Positions 1-7,537 of a stretch of 17,471 bases of DNA are shown here, piece after piece; position 1 is the stretch's first letter; each line of letters opens with the position of its first letter. The stretch is from Actinomyces sp. Lineage in GTDB: Bacteria > Actinomycetota > Actinomycetes > Actinomycetales > Actinomycetaceae. The notes under the pieces are model-generated. The model searched no databases. It was not told where the DNA came from and was given only the letters and a program-made list of their open reading frames with translations. The position numbers and the translations under genes were made by a program. The DNA is taken from NCBI RefSeq assembly GCF_030530635.1, contig NZ_JAUMUL010000071.1, positions 1 to 17,471 of the forward strand. The letters are read 5' to 3'.

Positions 1-18
1 GACCTCGGCACGTAACTT

Positions 19-1086
19 CTACCGATCTCGGTGAGAGCCGCGCCGGCGGGGGCGTCGACGCCGGCGGGGGTGCCGGGGGAGAGCGGTACGGCCGCGAGCC
101 ACCAGGCCCGCCCCGATCAGCAGCGCCCCGGCGGCGCAGATCAGGGTGTATCCGCGGTTGTGGGCCACGGCTTGGCTCACCCGCACACCGACACTACGAA
201 TGCGCTCAGTGACCGACGGGGCACCGTTGCCGCCGGCGGCGCAGTCGGTCAGTACCTCGCGCAGCGCGGATACGTCTGCGTCGGGTAGGCCGAGTTCGTA
301 GGCCGAGGCGACGCTCACGAAGCGCCGGGCGTACTCGCAGCGATAGCCGGTCTCGGGCGGCCACCAGCCCGGCCCGGTGGCGGTGGTCCAGGTACCCGTC
401 TCCGTAGAACCGGCCGGGCAGGTGGCCGGGCCGCAGTTGGACTTTTCCTGATTGGCCGCGCCATCCACCGCCAGCAGATTCAATGGATCATTGGCGACCA
501 GCAGACGCCGGCGCTGATCCCACTGCCAGGCCCCGTGCGCGTACAGGTAGTTCAGCGGGATCACGTGGTCGATCTGAACGGCGTCGGAGGTGTCCTGTCC
601 CCGCTCGAAGGCGATCTGGGTACCGGTGTACGGGTCGTGCAGCGTGCCGAACCAGACCGTGGCGTCGGGGCAGACGGCCGCCCCCTGACCGCGCCCGGCT
701 TCGATGTCCTGCGTGCCGTCCTCGCGGGAGAAGTCCGCGTCGGTCAGGTCCCGGGCCAGGATTTCGTTGCGGGTGTCGCAGCCATCCCCATCGACGTCCA
801 TCCACGCCTGGCCGAACCAGCCGGTGCGCGAACCCCCTTCACCCCAGGAGACGGCGGCGGGGGAGTCCTCCGGCAAGGCCTCGAGCGCGTCCAAAGCCTC
901 CGCCGCGCCCAGCACGAGCCGCTCGCGCTCGTCCCAGGAGACAGCGGCCGCGGTTGGCGCATCCAGCGAACTCGCGGTATCCGCTGCCGCCGGGGGCGCG
1001 ACCGCGCACGGAGTCAGGACGAGCGCCGCCGCAAGCGCGCAGGCCGCCGGCACCGTCCGGGCGGATCGGTGGAGACGAGACAGCAT
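19..1086 (-). CDS. Secreted, membrane-anchored HNH-family (DUF1524-like) nuclease
   Basis: Predicted extracytoplasmic endonuclease of 355 aa. Residues 1-36 look like a signal peptide: basic start, Ala/Leu/Val core, cleavage near PAAA-D. The mature part has the actinobacterial secreted-HNH pattern: DGDGCDTRNEIL around 99-109, the metal/catalytic stretch QIDHVIPL at 171-178 (Asp173-His174), NDPLNLL at 199-205 and NQEKSN at 212-217. Several cysteines (103, 139, 218, 223, 250, 282) fit disulfides outside the cell. A hydrophobic helix at about 313-331 is followed by a very Arg-rich tail (333-355), so the protein probably stays in the membrane with its domain outside; no LPxTG motif precedes the helix. 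The ATG at 1086 was chosen because the signal peptide begins there; the upstream extension would overlap the reductase gene. It lies 29 bp after that gene, with no clear Shine-Dalgarno. Substrate (DNA or RNA) is not readable from sequence. Confidence 0.85.
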   Translation of the reverse strand: MLSRLHRSARTVPAACALAAALVLTPCAVAPPAAADTASSLDAPTAAAVSWDERERLVLGAAEALDALEALPEDSPAAVSWGEGGSRTGWFGQAWMDVDGDGCDTRNEILARDLTDADFSREDGTQDIEAGRGQGAAVCPDATVWFGTLHDPYTGTQIAFERGQDTSDAVQIDHVIPLNYLYAHGAWQWDQRRRLLVANDPLNLLAVDGAANQEKSNCGPATCPAGSTETGTWTTATGPGWWPPETGYRCEYARRFVSVASAYELGLPDADVSALREVLTDCAAGGNGAPSVTERIRSVGVRVSQAVAHNRGYTLICAAGALLIGAGLVARGRTALPRHPRRRRRPRRRGSHRDR

Positions 1087-1115
1087 GATGGGCGGGTTCC
1101 GCGGCCGGAGGCGGC

Positions 1116-2039
1116 TCAGGGAACGATGTAGCCGGCGGCGCGGAACACCTCGTACCACTGCTCGCGAGCCAGCCCCAGTTCGGAGCCGGCGGCCGCGGCC
1201 TCGACCCGCTCCGGGCGGGTGGTGCCCAGCACCACCTGAATACGGGCGGGGTGGCGGGTGATCCAGGCGGTGGCAATCGCCTCCGGGGTCACGCCGTACT
1301 CGGCGGCCAGGCGGTCCACGACGTCGTTCAGCTCGCCGTAGCGCTCCCGGTTGCCCAGGAACGGGCCGGAGCCGTCACCGGACTGGAAGGGAGACCAGGC
1401 CTGAACTGTGGTGTTGGTCAGGCGGCAGTAGTCGAGGATGCCGTCGGTGCGCACCACCGACTGGTCGTGGCGCATGTTTAGGGCCACGCCCTCGGCGATC
1501 ATGTCCGCATGCGTCAGGGACAGCTGCAGCTGGTTGACCTCCAGCGGCTGGTCCACGGTGGCGCGCAGCAGCTCCAGCTGGCCGCGCGTGTGGTTGGAGA
1601 CGCCGAAGTGGCGCACCTTCCCGGAGGCGGCGAGGGAGTCGAAGGCGGAGGCCACCTCCTCCGGCTCGACCAGCGCGTCGGGACGGTGCAGCAGCAACAC
1701 GTCCAGGTAGTCCGTGCGCAGCGCCTTGAGGGAGGCGTCTACAGACTCAAGGATGTGCTGAGCGGAGAAGTCGAACCAGCCCCAGCGGATGCCGCACTTG
1801 GTCTGCAGTACCACCTGCTCGCGCTCGGCGGCGGACCACCTCAGGGCCGAGCCGAAGCGCTCCTCGCAGGCGTGGTCGCGGCCGTAGATGTCGGCGTGGT
1901 CGAACATGGTGATGCCCGCGCCGCGGGCGGTGGCCACCAGGTCGCGGATCTCGGCGTCGCTGAACTCCTTAATGCGCATCAGGCCGAGGATGAGGTTGGA
2001 GGCGGTCAGACCGGATGAACCAATTGGTTGGATTCTCAT
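1116..2039 (-). CDS. Aldo/keto reductase, YdhF-like NAD(P)H-dependent oxidoreductase
   Basis: A 307-aa cytosolic TIM-barrel oxidoreductase of the aldo/keto reductase superfamily, expected to reduce aldehydes or ketones with NADPH. The catalytic tetrad is visible: Asp47 and Tyr52 in FDHADIYG, Lys81 in QTKCG and His118 in LLLHRPD. GVSNH, QLQLSL and the VVLGTTRPER cofactor region follow in the usual order. The LLLHRPD form and the length resemble E. coli YdhF. The ATG at 2039 starts the conserved MRIQPIGSSGL strand; a longer upstream reading frame has no family similarity. No Shine-Dalgarno is seen, but TACCGT stands 6 nt before the ATG, so the mRNA may be leaderless. It follows pgl by 149 bp on the same strand and could draw on NADPH from that pathway, which is inference. 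The natural substrate is unknown. Confidence 0.93.
   Translation of the reverse strand: MRIQPIGSSGLTASNLILGLMRIKEFSDAEIRDLVATARGAGITMFDHADIYGRDHACEERFGSALRWSAAEREQVVLQTKCGIRWGWFDFSAQHILESVDASLKALRTDYLDVLLLHRPDALVEPEEVASAFDSLAASGKVRHFGVSNHTRGQLELLRATVDQPLEVNQLQLSLTHADMIAEGVALNMRHDQSVVRTDGILDYCRLTNTTVQAWSPFQSGDGSGPFLGNRERYGELNDVVDRLAAEYGVTPEAIATAWITRHPARIQVVLGTTRPERVEAAAAGSELGLAREQWYEVFRAAGYIVP
2018..2029. other. 12-bp perfect palindrome at the start of the aldo/keto reductase gene
   Basis: AACCAATTGGTT is a perfect 12-bp inverted repeat inside codons 4-8 of the reductase. It is A+T rich, unlike its surroundings. It lies about 10-20 nt downstream of the predicted transcription start, where a repressor could block transcription. 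It could also be chance, since it encodes the conserved residues QPIG. Confidence 0.3.
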
Positions 2040-2045
2040 ACAAGC

Positions 2046-2051
2046 ACGGTA
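2046..2051 (-). promoter_or_regulatory. Candidate -10 box for the aldo/keto reductase gene
   Basis: Read on the minus strand, TACCGT lies exactly 6 nt upstream of the ATG at 2039, a spacing expected for a leaderless transcript. The best -35 at 17 bp is TGTGCA (2074-2069), a weak match. The remaining 2040-2188 gap after pgl shows no convincing terminator; it has a short direct repeat AATCAGTC at 2177-2184 and 2187-2194. Confidence 0.35.
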
Positions 2052-2188
2052 TCCGAGCTGCGTTCGCCTGCACAGGAGCAACCCGCGTGCATCCACAGGC
2101 CGGCGCGGAAGCACGTCGCCAACGGTCGCTGTGGACGCCGACGACGCAACGGGCTGGCTCAGATGCGGGCGGATCCAATCAGTCCGAA

Positions 2189-2974
2189 TCAGTCGGGTAC
2201 GCCGGCGGCTGCCGCCCGATCCAGATGCCAGACCGTGGCCTCGCCACGGGCACAGGAGGCCGGGGCGGCGACGACATCGGGGGCGGCCAGCCCCTTGGCC
2301 ACCGCCTCGGTCTTACCGGCCCCGCCGGCCACCACCATCACCCGACGCGCCCGGTGCAACACGTCGAAGGTGAAAGACACGCGCTCGGGCGGCGGCTTGG
2401 GGGAGTTGTGCACCGCGATCACGTCCGTGCCGCTGGTGGGTGCGACCGGGTGCCCCGGGAACAGCGAGCACACGTGCGCATCCGGCCCCAGCCCCACGTG
2501 GACGACGTCGAAGCGCCCGTCGGCCGGGCCGCCCTCCCGCAGCGCCTCGGCCAGTGCGGCGGCCGCCGCGTCGACGGACTCCACCTGCTCGGGGTCCGGC
2601 AGGCGGTGCACATTGGCCTCCGGAATTCCAGCGGCTATCAGTCCTGTCACCTGCAGGTCGTTGCGGTCCGGGTGGTCTGCCGGCACGAAACGCTCGTCGC
2701 CCTCCCACAGGTGCACGTGCTCCAGACCATGCGCGGGTGTGAGGCCGACGGCGGCCAGTGCGTCGGGCAGCGCCGCAGCAAGCGTCTCCCCGCCCGACCC
2801 GCCGGTCAGGACCAGGTGGGCGACGCCCCGCTCGGCGACGGCGGCGGCGAGCAGCCGGGCGGTCTCTGCAGCGGCGGTGGCGGACGCCTGGGCCAGGGAG
2901 TCGTGGACGACCACAGATGGGCGGGTGCGGGCCTCCGCGGCCGCGTTGACGACGGCGGCATCGACTGTGGTCAT
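2189..2974 (-). CDS. pgl: 6-phosphogluconolactonase
   Basis: Hydrolyses 6-phosphoglucono-1,5-lactone to 6-phosphogluconate, step two of the oxidative pentose phosphate pathway, in the cytosol. The 261-aa protein has the NagB/Pgl-type signatures: LVLTGGSGG at 54-62 (phosphate binding), WEGDERFVP at 90-98 followed by HPDRND, and GLGPDAHVCSLFPGH at 161-175 holding the catalytic His167. Families usually read D-G-H here; this protein has D-A-H. The ATG at 2974 overlaps the opcA stop by one base (TGATG), and a purine-rich AGAAAGGA just upstream is a good ribosome binding site, so translation is probably coupled to opcA. It is the third gene of zwf-opcA-pgl. The open frame extends about 200 codons further upstream inside opcA, but that part has no family similarity. 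Confidence 0.95.
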   Translation of the reverse strand: MTTVDAAVVNAAAEARTRPSVVVHDSLAQASATAAAETARLLAAAVAERGVAHLVLTGGSGGETLAAALPDALAAVGLTPAHGLEHVHLWEGDERFVPADHPDRNDLQVTGLIAAGIPEANVHRLPDPEQVESVDAAAAALAEALREGGPADGRFDVVHVGLGPDAHVCSLFPGHPVAPTSGTDVIAVHNSPKPPPERVSFTFDVLHRARRVMVVAGGAGKTEAVAKGLAAPDVVAAPASCARGEATVWHLDRAAAAGVPD

Positions 2975-3975
2975 CAGCGGGTCCTTTCTTCCGCAACCGC
3001 GGCCTTTGCCGGGCTCTGGGCGGAATCCTCGGCGAAGGTGGCCAGAACCTCTTCGTAGACGAGGTCCGGGCTGAGCCGGCGCAGCTCCTCGCTCATGGTG
3101 GCCACCGGCTCGCGTCGGGCCATGGTGACGACCTGTGGATGCTGGGAGCCGGGGCGGGTGATCATCACGCGTTCGTGGTCCTTGCGCGTTATCACCAGAT
3201 CCCCGGAGTCGGTGTGCACGGTGATGGTGGCAATGCCGGGGATGCCCGGGGCGTCCACCCGGTCCACCGCCACTCCCAGACGCAGCCGCAGCCAGCGAAT
3301 CATCAATGAGACCGAGGAGTTTCGGGGCTCGCCGGCAACCACCACGCCCTGGACCGCACCGGCGCACAGCAGCGAGTCCAGAGTCGAGGCGACCATGGCA
3401 CGCCACAGGGTGATACGTGTCCAGGCCAGGTCGATGTCGCCGCGCCGGTACTCGGGTGCCAGAGCAGCCAGGGCGGAGGACGGGTCCGGCTGAGAGGGCG
3501 TGTTGGTGATGCGGGTGGTGGCCAGGGCTCCGAGCGGACTCGTGGCTGGGCACACGGGCGGCGCATACGGCCACCAGGTCACCACCGGCACATCGGGCAG
3601 GAGGAAGGGCACCACCAGGGTGTCGGCGTGGCGGGCCGCCTCACCCTGGGGGTACAGCACCAGGGTCTCGCCGGCACCGGCGTCATGCCCGAGGCGGATC
3701 TCGGCGTCCAGGTGGCCGAGGGAGCCGTCGGGACGGTGCCCGGTGTCGTGGCGCTCGTCATCGGCATCGTTGAAACCGGTGGTCGGCGACACGACCGCCA
3801 CCACGCGGCAGGGATGGTCCCGACTGGCCCCGTGGGCGGACACCAGGGCCTCCTCAAGGCCGGCGCGGTCGGTGTCGATCACGAGGGTGAGTACTCGCGA
3901 GCCGCCGGACACGTCCTCGGCCAGCAGTGTGGAGACGATCTCATCGGTGGTGGTCTCGTTGAGGTTGATGATCAT
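2974..3975 (-). CDS. opcA: OpcA, glucose-6-phosphate dehydrogenase assembly protein
   Basis: OpcA is needed for full activity or assembly of glucose-6-phosphate dehydrogenase in cyanobacteria and actinobacteria and nearly always follows zwf. The 333-aa protein shows the conserved VVTWWPYAPP at 131-140 and DLAWTRITLWRAMVASTLD at 182-200. The N-terminal half starts with a short helix (TTTDEIVSTLLAE) followed by an alpha/beta region. The C-terminus is variable and charged. The ATG at 3975 overlaps the zwf stop in an ATGA arrangement, and the TGA overlaps the pgl start, so zwf-opcA-pgl is one translationally coupled operon. The exact biochemical action of OpcA is not established. Confidence 0.94.
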   Translation of the reverse strand: MIINLNETTTDEIVSTLLAEDVSGGSRVLTLVIDTDRAGLEEALVSAHGASRDHPCRVVAVVSPTTGFNDADDERHDTGHRPDGSLGHLDAEIRLGHDAGAGETLVLYPQGEAARHADTLVVPFLLPDVPVVTWWPYAPPVCPATSPLGALATTRITNTPSQPDPSSALAALAPEYRRGDIDLAWTRITLWRAMVASTLDSLLCAGAVQGVVVAGEPRNSSVSLMIRWLRLRLGVAVDRVDAPGIPGIATITVHTDSGDLVITRKDHERVMITRPGSQHPQVVTMARREPVATMSEELRRLSPDLVYEEVLATFAEDSAQSPAKAAVAEERTR

Positions 3976-5579
3976 GAGCGCCTCCAGATGCGTCCGTCGC
4001 GGGCGAGCAGGTCATGGGCCGAGGGAGGCCCCCAGGAGCCGGGTCGATAGCCCTCCGGCTCTCCGGCGCCGGCCCAGTGCTCTATCACCGGGTCCAGAAT
4101 CCGCCAGGACAGGTCCACCTCGCGCTGCTGCGGGAACAACGGGGCGTCACCGAGCAAGGCGTCCAGAATGAGCCGCTCGTAGGCCTCCGGCGACTCCTCG
4201 TTGAAGGACGCGCCGTAGCCGAAGTTCATCGTCACATCCCGCAGCTCCATCTGCGTGCCGGGAACCTTCGAGGCCATGCGCATGGTGATGCCCTCATCGG
4301 GCTGGATACGAAGCACGATCGTGTTAGCGCCCAGACCGGCCGTGGCCGCATCCGTGAAGGGCAGGAAGGGTGGTCGTTTGAACACCACCGCCACCTCCGT
4401 GACCCGGCGGGCCAGCCGTTTGCCGGTGCGCAGGTAGAACGGGACGCCGGCCCAGCGGCGGTTGGCGATCTCCAGCCGCACCGCGGCGAAGGTATCCGTG
4501 CGCGAGTGGGCGTCCACCCCGTCCTCCTCAAGGTAGCCGCGCACGGGGACGCCGCCCTGGAAGCCGGCCTCGTAGCGGCCGCGCGCGGTGGTCGCGTCCA
4601 GATCGCGAACGCCGGCCCGTTCCAGCTTGACGGCGGCCAGTACCTTCTCCTTCTCGGCGCGGATGGCGGCGGCGCGCATGGAAGTGGGCTCCTCCATGGC
4701 GGTCAGGGCCAGCAGCTGCAGCAGGTGGTTCTGGATGACGTCGCGTGCAGAGCCGATGGTGTCGTAGTAGCCGGCGCGGGTGCCGATACCGATGTCCTCC
4801 GCCATGGTGATCTGGACATGGTCCACATAGCGCTGGTTCCACAGCGGCTCGAACATGGTGTTGGCGAAGCGCAGCGCCAGGATGTTCTGTACCGTCTCCT
4901 TGCCCAGGTAGTGATCGACGCGGAAGACGTCGTCCGGGCGCACGATGCGGGAGACGACGGCGTCCAGTTCCTGGGCGCTGGCGCGGTTGTGGCCGAAAGG
5001 CTTCTCAATGATCACCCGCCGCCAGGAACCCGGGGCCTCGTCCACGAGTCCGGAGGCGGCTACGTGCTCGGTTACGGCGGAGAACCAGCCCGGGGGCACC
5101 GACAGGTAGAAGGCACGGTTGCCGCTGGTGCCGCGGGTCGCGTCCAGTGCGGTGACGGTGCGGGTGAGCCGGTCGTAGGCGTCGTCGTCGTCGAAGGAGG
5201 ACAACTCGACGAAGCGCATGCCAGCGGCCAGCTGATCCCAGATCGCCTGCCGCCAGGGGGTGCGTGCGCCGCCGCGCACCGCGTCCGCGACATACGCGCG
5301 CATGTCCTGGTCGGACCAACTGCGCCGTCCCACGCCCACCAACGAGAAACTGGGGGAGAGCAGGCCGCGGTTGGCCAGGTCGTAGATGGCCGGCAGGAGC
5401 TTGCGGCGCGCCAGGTCACCGGTGATGCCGAACATCACCAGCACGCAGGGGTCGGCGATGCGGGGCAGGCGCAGATCACGCGCATCCAGCAACGGGTTGC
5501 TCGAAGGGCGGGAGGACGCTCCCGCAGGCGAGTGCCCGCCGGACGCGGTCGGTGTACTGGAGGTCTGGGAGAGGTTCAC
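3972..5579 (-). CDS. zwf: Glucose-6-phosphate 1-dehydrogenase
   Basis: Oxidises glucose-6-phosphate to 6-phosphogluconolactone with NADP, committing carbon to the oxidative pentose phosphate pathway. The 535-aa protein has the dinucleotide-binding FGITGDLARRK (50-60), IEKPFG (191-196), the substrate-binding signature RVDHYLGKE (220-228, with Asp222-His223 and Lys227) and the catalytic His285 in VIQNH. A roughly 27-residue Ser/Thr/Pro-rich N-terminus precedes the conserved NPLLDARDLRLPRIADP, typical of actinobacterial enzymes. The start is GTG at 5579, preceded on the minus strand by AGAAGG with about 6 nt spacing. It leads the zwf-opcA-pgl operon and is divergent from gnd across 323 bp. Confidence 0.97.
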   Translation of the reverse strand: MNLSQTSSTPTASGGHSPAGASSRPSSNPLLDARDLRLPRIADPCVLVMFGITGDLARRKLLPAIYDLANRGLLSPSFSLVGVGRRSWSDQDMRAYVADAVRGGARTPWRQAIWDQLAAGMRFVELSSFDDDDAYDRLTRTVTALDATRGTSGNRAFYLSVPPGWFSAVTEHVAASGLVDEAPGSWRRVIIEKPFGHNRASAQELDAVVSRIVRPDDVFRVDHYLGKETVQNILALRFANTMFEPLWNQRYVDHVQITMAEDIGIGTRAGYYDTIGSARDVIQNHLLQLLALTAMEEPTSMRAAAIRAEKEKVLAAVKLERAGVRDLDATTARGRYEAGFQGGVPVRGYLEEDGVDAHSRTDTFAAVRLEIANRRWAGVPFYLRTGKRLARRVTEVAVVFKRPPFLPFTDAATAGLGANTIVLRIQPDEGITMRMASKVPGTQMELRDVTMNFGYGASFNEESPEAYERLILDALLGDAPLFPQQREVDLSWRILDPVIEHWAGAGEPEGYRPGSWGPPSAHDLLARDGRIWRRS

Positions 5580-5809
5580 GAGTGCCTTCTGTGCCTTCCT
5601 GGTCTGCTTCCCGGTAGATGCTTGCGGCTAAGCGGTGGGACCGCGGTAGGTGAGGCACCTGGCCGCCACGCCGAGACAACGAGAACACTCTAAACGCCAT
5701 TGGCCGACCGCCGTCCGGCGCGCCCGCTATAAGAGGCGCCCTGTCAGGACTCGTCTCAGCACACGCCGCCGGTGCGCGAGGCGGCTGCGGAACCGTTAGG
5801 CTGCGCGAC

Positions 5810-5899
5810 ATGCCGGACCGACGGTCGGCGCATGTTTCAGCGCTCCAGGCCGGCCTGTCAGGAGGACCGCCCGTTCCCGACGGGCGGAAGAAGGGGTAA
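5810..5899 (+). CDS. Possible 29-aa leader ORF in front of gnd
   Basis: An ATG lies 7 nt after TAGGCT (5797-5802), the spacing of a leaderless start. It opens a 29-codon frame (begins MPDRRSAHVS, ends DGRKKG) that stops with TAA at 5897-5899. The gnd ATG follows three bases later in the same frame, so the two are separated only by the TAA and one codon. The final codons AAG AAG GGG are also the gnd Shine-Dalgarno. If translated, ribosomes would run through the gnd hairpin and ribosome binding site. Codon use is not convincingly coding and I know no homologue, so it may be chance. Confidence 0.25.
   Translation: MPDRRSAHVSALQAGLSGGPPVPDGRKKG
5867..5887 (+). other. 8-bp hairpin abutting the gnd ribosome binding site
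   Basis: CCGCCCGT (5867-5874), loop TCCCG, ACGGGCGG (5880-5887) is a perfect G+C-rich stem. It ends directly against the Shine-Dalgarno AAGAAGGGG (5888-5896) of gnd. Such a structure could modulate access to the site; the last codons of the possible leader ORF pass through it. No U-tract follows, so it is not a standard intrinsic terminator. Confidence 0.5.
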
Positions 5900-5902
5900 T
5901 CG

Positions 5903-7387
5903 ATGAGTTCAGTCAGTGACTTCGTCCCGCAGACCGCCTCTGCGGATATCGGCGTGTACGGCCTAGGTGTGATGGGCGCCAACCTGGCTCGTAACCTCGC
6001 CCGTCACGGACATTCCGTAGCCGTTTTCAACCGTACACCGGCGCGTACCGAGCGACTCATCGACGCCCACGGCGGTGAGGGCGACTTCGTACCCGCCGGC
6101 GACCCGCAGGCCTTCGTGGAGTCGCTGCGGCGTCCCCGCGCGGTGATCATCATGGTGCAGGCGGGAGCCGGCACCGAGGCGGTGATTGAGCAACTGCGCG
6201 GACTACTCGAGCCCGGTGACATCATCGTGGACGCCGGCAATACCTTCTATCAGGACACCGAGCGTCGCGAGGCCTCGCTGCGCGAGCAGGGCATTCACTT
6301 CGTCGGCATGGGCGTGTCCGGAGGCGAGGAGGGGGCCTTGCTGGGGCCCTCGATCATGCCGGGCGGTACTGAGGCCTCCTACGAGCGGCTGGGGCCGTTG
6401 CTGGAGTCCATCTCCGCCCACGTCGACGGCGTGCCCTGCTGCACCCACGTCGGTCCGGGTGGCGCGGGTCATTTCGTGAAGATGGTGCATAACGGCATCG
6501 AGTATGCCGATATGCAGCTGATCGCCGAGGCCTATGAGTTGCTGCGTCGGGTCGCGGGTATGACCGTGCCCGAAATTGCCGGTGTGTTCCGTGCTTGGAA
6601 GCGGTCTGAACTGGATTCCTACCTCATCGATGTCACCGCGGAAGTCCTCGACCGGATCGACCCCGCGACCGGTGAGCCCTTCGTCGACGTGATTGTTGAT
6701 GCCGCCGGACAGAAGGGCACCGGTGCATGGACCACCCGGACCGCCCTGGAACTCGGGGTCGCCGTTCCGGCCATCGCCGAGGCCACCTTCGCCCGAGCCG
6801 CGTCCTCCTCGCCCGTGCAGCGCGCCGCCGTACGTGCCGCGGGTCTCGACGCCGGCGCTGCCGGTGTGGCCTGGTCCACCACCGCCGAGCGCGACGCCTT
6901 TGTCGATGCCGTGCGCCAGGCCCTGTACGGCTCGAAGATCGCCGCCTATGCGCAGGGCTTCGACGAGATCGCGACCGCCTCCGAGTTAAACGGCTGGGGC
7001 GTGGATCTGGGCGCCATGGCTCGGATCTGGCGCGGTGGGTGCATCATCCGCGCCCGCTTCCTGGACGACATCACCCGTGCCTACACCGAGGAGCCGCAGC
7101 TGGCCAGTCTGCTGACCGCGCCCGCATTCGCCGCGGCGCTGCGCGAGGTTCTGCCGGCCTGGCGCCGAGTGGTGGCGATCTCCGCCCAAGCGGGTGTGGC
7201 CGCGCCCGCATTCGCCGCTTCGCTGGCCTATATCGACCAGTTGCGTGCGCAGCGCCTGCCCGCGGCCCTGATCCAGGGGCAGCGCGACTTCTTCGGTTCG
7301 CACACCTACCACCGCGTAGATGATCCGGATGGTGTCTACCATGTGCGGTGGGCCGAACCGGACCGCGTTGAGGAGAAGTGGAACTGA
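5903..7387 (+). CDS. gnd: 6-phosphogluconate dehydrogenase, decarboxylating (NADP type)
   Basis: Oxidatively decarboxylates 6-phosphogluconate to ribulose-5-phosphate, yielding NADPH. The 494-aa protein has GVYGLGVMG (17-25) for the dinucleotide fold, NRT at 43-45 (the NADP-preferring form), VSGGEEGALLGPSIMPGG (138-155), GHFVKMVHNGIEY (189-201) with catalytic Lys193, KGTGAWT, WRGGCIIR and the C-terminal QRDFFGSHTY. Length matches the long homodimeric class rather than the shorter tetrameric one. The ATG at 5903 has AAGAAGGGG 6 nt upstream. It is transcribed away from zwf and followed 150 bp later by the FHA gene. A short stem CCGCC/GGCGG at 7391-7406 after the stop is the only terminator candidate. 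Confidence 0.97.
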   Translation: MSSVSDFVPQTASADIGVYGLGVMGANLARNLARHGHSVAVFNRTPARTERLIDAHGGEGDFVPAGDPQAFVESLRRPRAVIIMVQAGAGTEAVIEQLRGLLEPGDIIVDAGNTFYQDTERREASLREQGIHFVGMGVSGGEEGALLGPSIMPGGTEASYERLGPLLESISAHVDGVPCCTHVGPGGAGHFVKMVHNGIEYADMQLIAEAYELLRRVAGMTVPEIAGVFRAWKRSELDSYLIDVTAEVLDRIDPATGEPFVDVIVDAAGQKGTGAWTTRTALELGVAVPAIAEATFARAASSSPVQRAAVRAAGLDAGAAGVAWSTTAERDAFVDAVRQALYGSKIAAYAQGFDEIATASELNGWGVDLGAMARIWRGGCIIRARFLDDITRAYTEEPQLASLLTAPAFAAALREVLPAWRRVVAISAQAGVAAPAFAASLAYIDQLRAQRLPAALIQGQRDFFGSHTYHRVDDPDGVYHVRWAEPDRVEEKWN

Positions 7388-7459
7388 CATCCGCCTCCGT
7401 CGGCGGTGCCACTGCGGAACTTGCGCGGCACATGTGTGCGGGAATTCCGAGAACACGCA

Positions 7460-7490
7460 TTGCGGAGGCACATCACAGCAACGGTATGGT
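7460..7490 (+). promoter_or_regulatory. Candidate promoter for the garA block
   Basis: TTGCGG (7460-7465) and TATGGT (7485-7490) are separated by 19 bp, slightly long. Transcription would start near 7497, just before a 7-bp hairpin, leaving a leader of about 40 nt. Upstream lies an inverted repeat GCACA-tg-TGTGC (7428-7439). Confidence 0.35.
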
Positions 7491-7499
7491 GGGACCACC

Positions 7500-7518
7500 G
7501 CGGTGCGACCGGCACCGC
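7500..7518 (+). other. Hairpin in the garA leader
   Basis: GCGGTGC (7500-7506), loop GACCG, GCACCGC (7512-7518) is a perfect 7-bp stem. It ends 6 nt before the Shine-Dalgarno GGAGGGG (7525-7531). If the promoter at 7460-7490 is right, it forms almost the 5' end of the mRNA and could protect it or tune translation. Confidence 0.4.
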
Positions 7519-7537
7519 CCGACCGGAGGGGAACAAA

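Larger units (their letters stand above)
5580..5902. promoter_or_regulatory. Divergent zwf/gnd intergenic control region
   Basis: This 323-bp gap must hold promoters for both divergent transcripts. On the zwf side, the minus strand has TAGAGT (5692-5687) as a weak -10 candidate, about 110 nt before the GTG, and the leader has an inverted repeat AGGTG-agg-CACCT at 5648-5660. On the plus strand TATAAG lies at 5728-5733 but without a well-placed -35. Nearer gnd are TAGGCT at 5797-5802, an 11-bp inverted repeat GACCG-a-CGGTC at 5816-5826 and the hairpin described separately. No binding site for a known regulator was recognised. Confidence 0.45.

Noticed and set aside
19..2039. Toxin/immunity or restriction system around the HNH gene
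   Set aside because: Its neighbour is an ordinary aldo/keto reductase; no immunity, methyltransferase or secretion-toxin domain is seen.
2015..3074. Two overlapping long plus-strand frames (about 347 codons each) opposite pgl
   Set aside because: They cover the same bases in different frames, cross an intergenic region and have no recognisable domains.
2975..3574. About 200-codon N-terminal extension of pgl
   Set aside because: It runs inside opcA in another frame, is Arg/His/Pro-rich without family similarity, and the conserved Pgl start with its own ribosome binding site is at 2974.
4014..5693. 559-codon open frame on the plus strand opposite zwf
   Set aside because: Antisense shadow of a G+C-rich gene: it mirrors zwf almost end to end, has Gly/Arg/His-rich low-complexity composition and no recognisable domain.
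7441..7448. GGAATTCC palindrome upstream of garA
   Set aside because: Too short to be meaningful; not placed relative to a convincing promoter.
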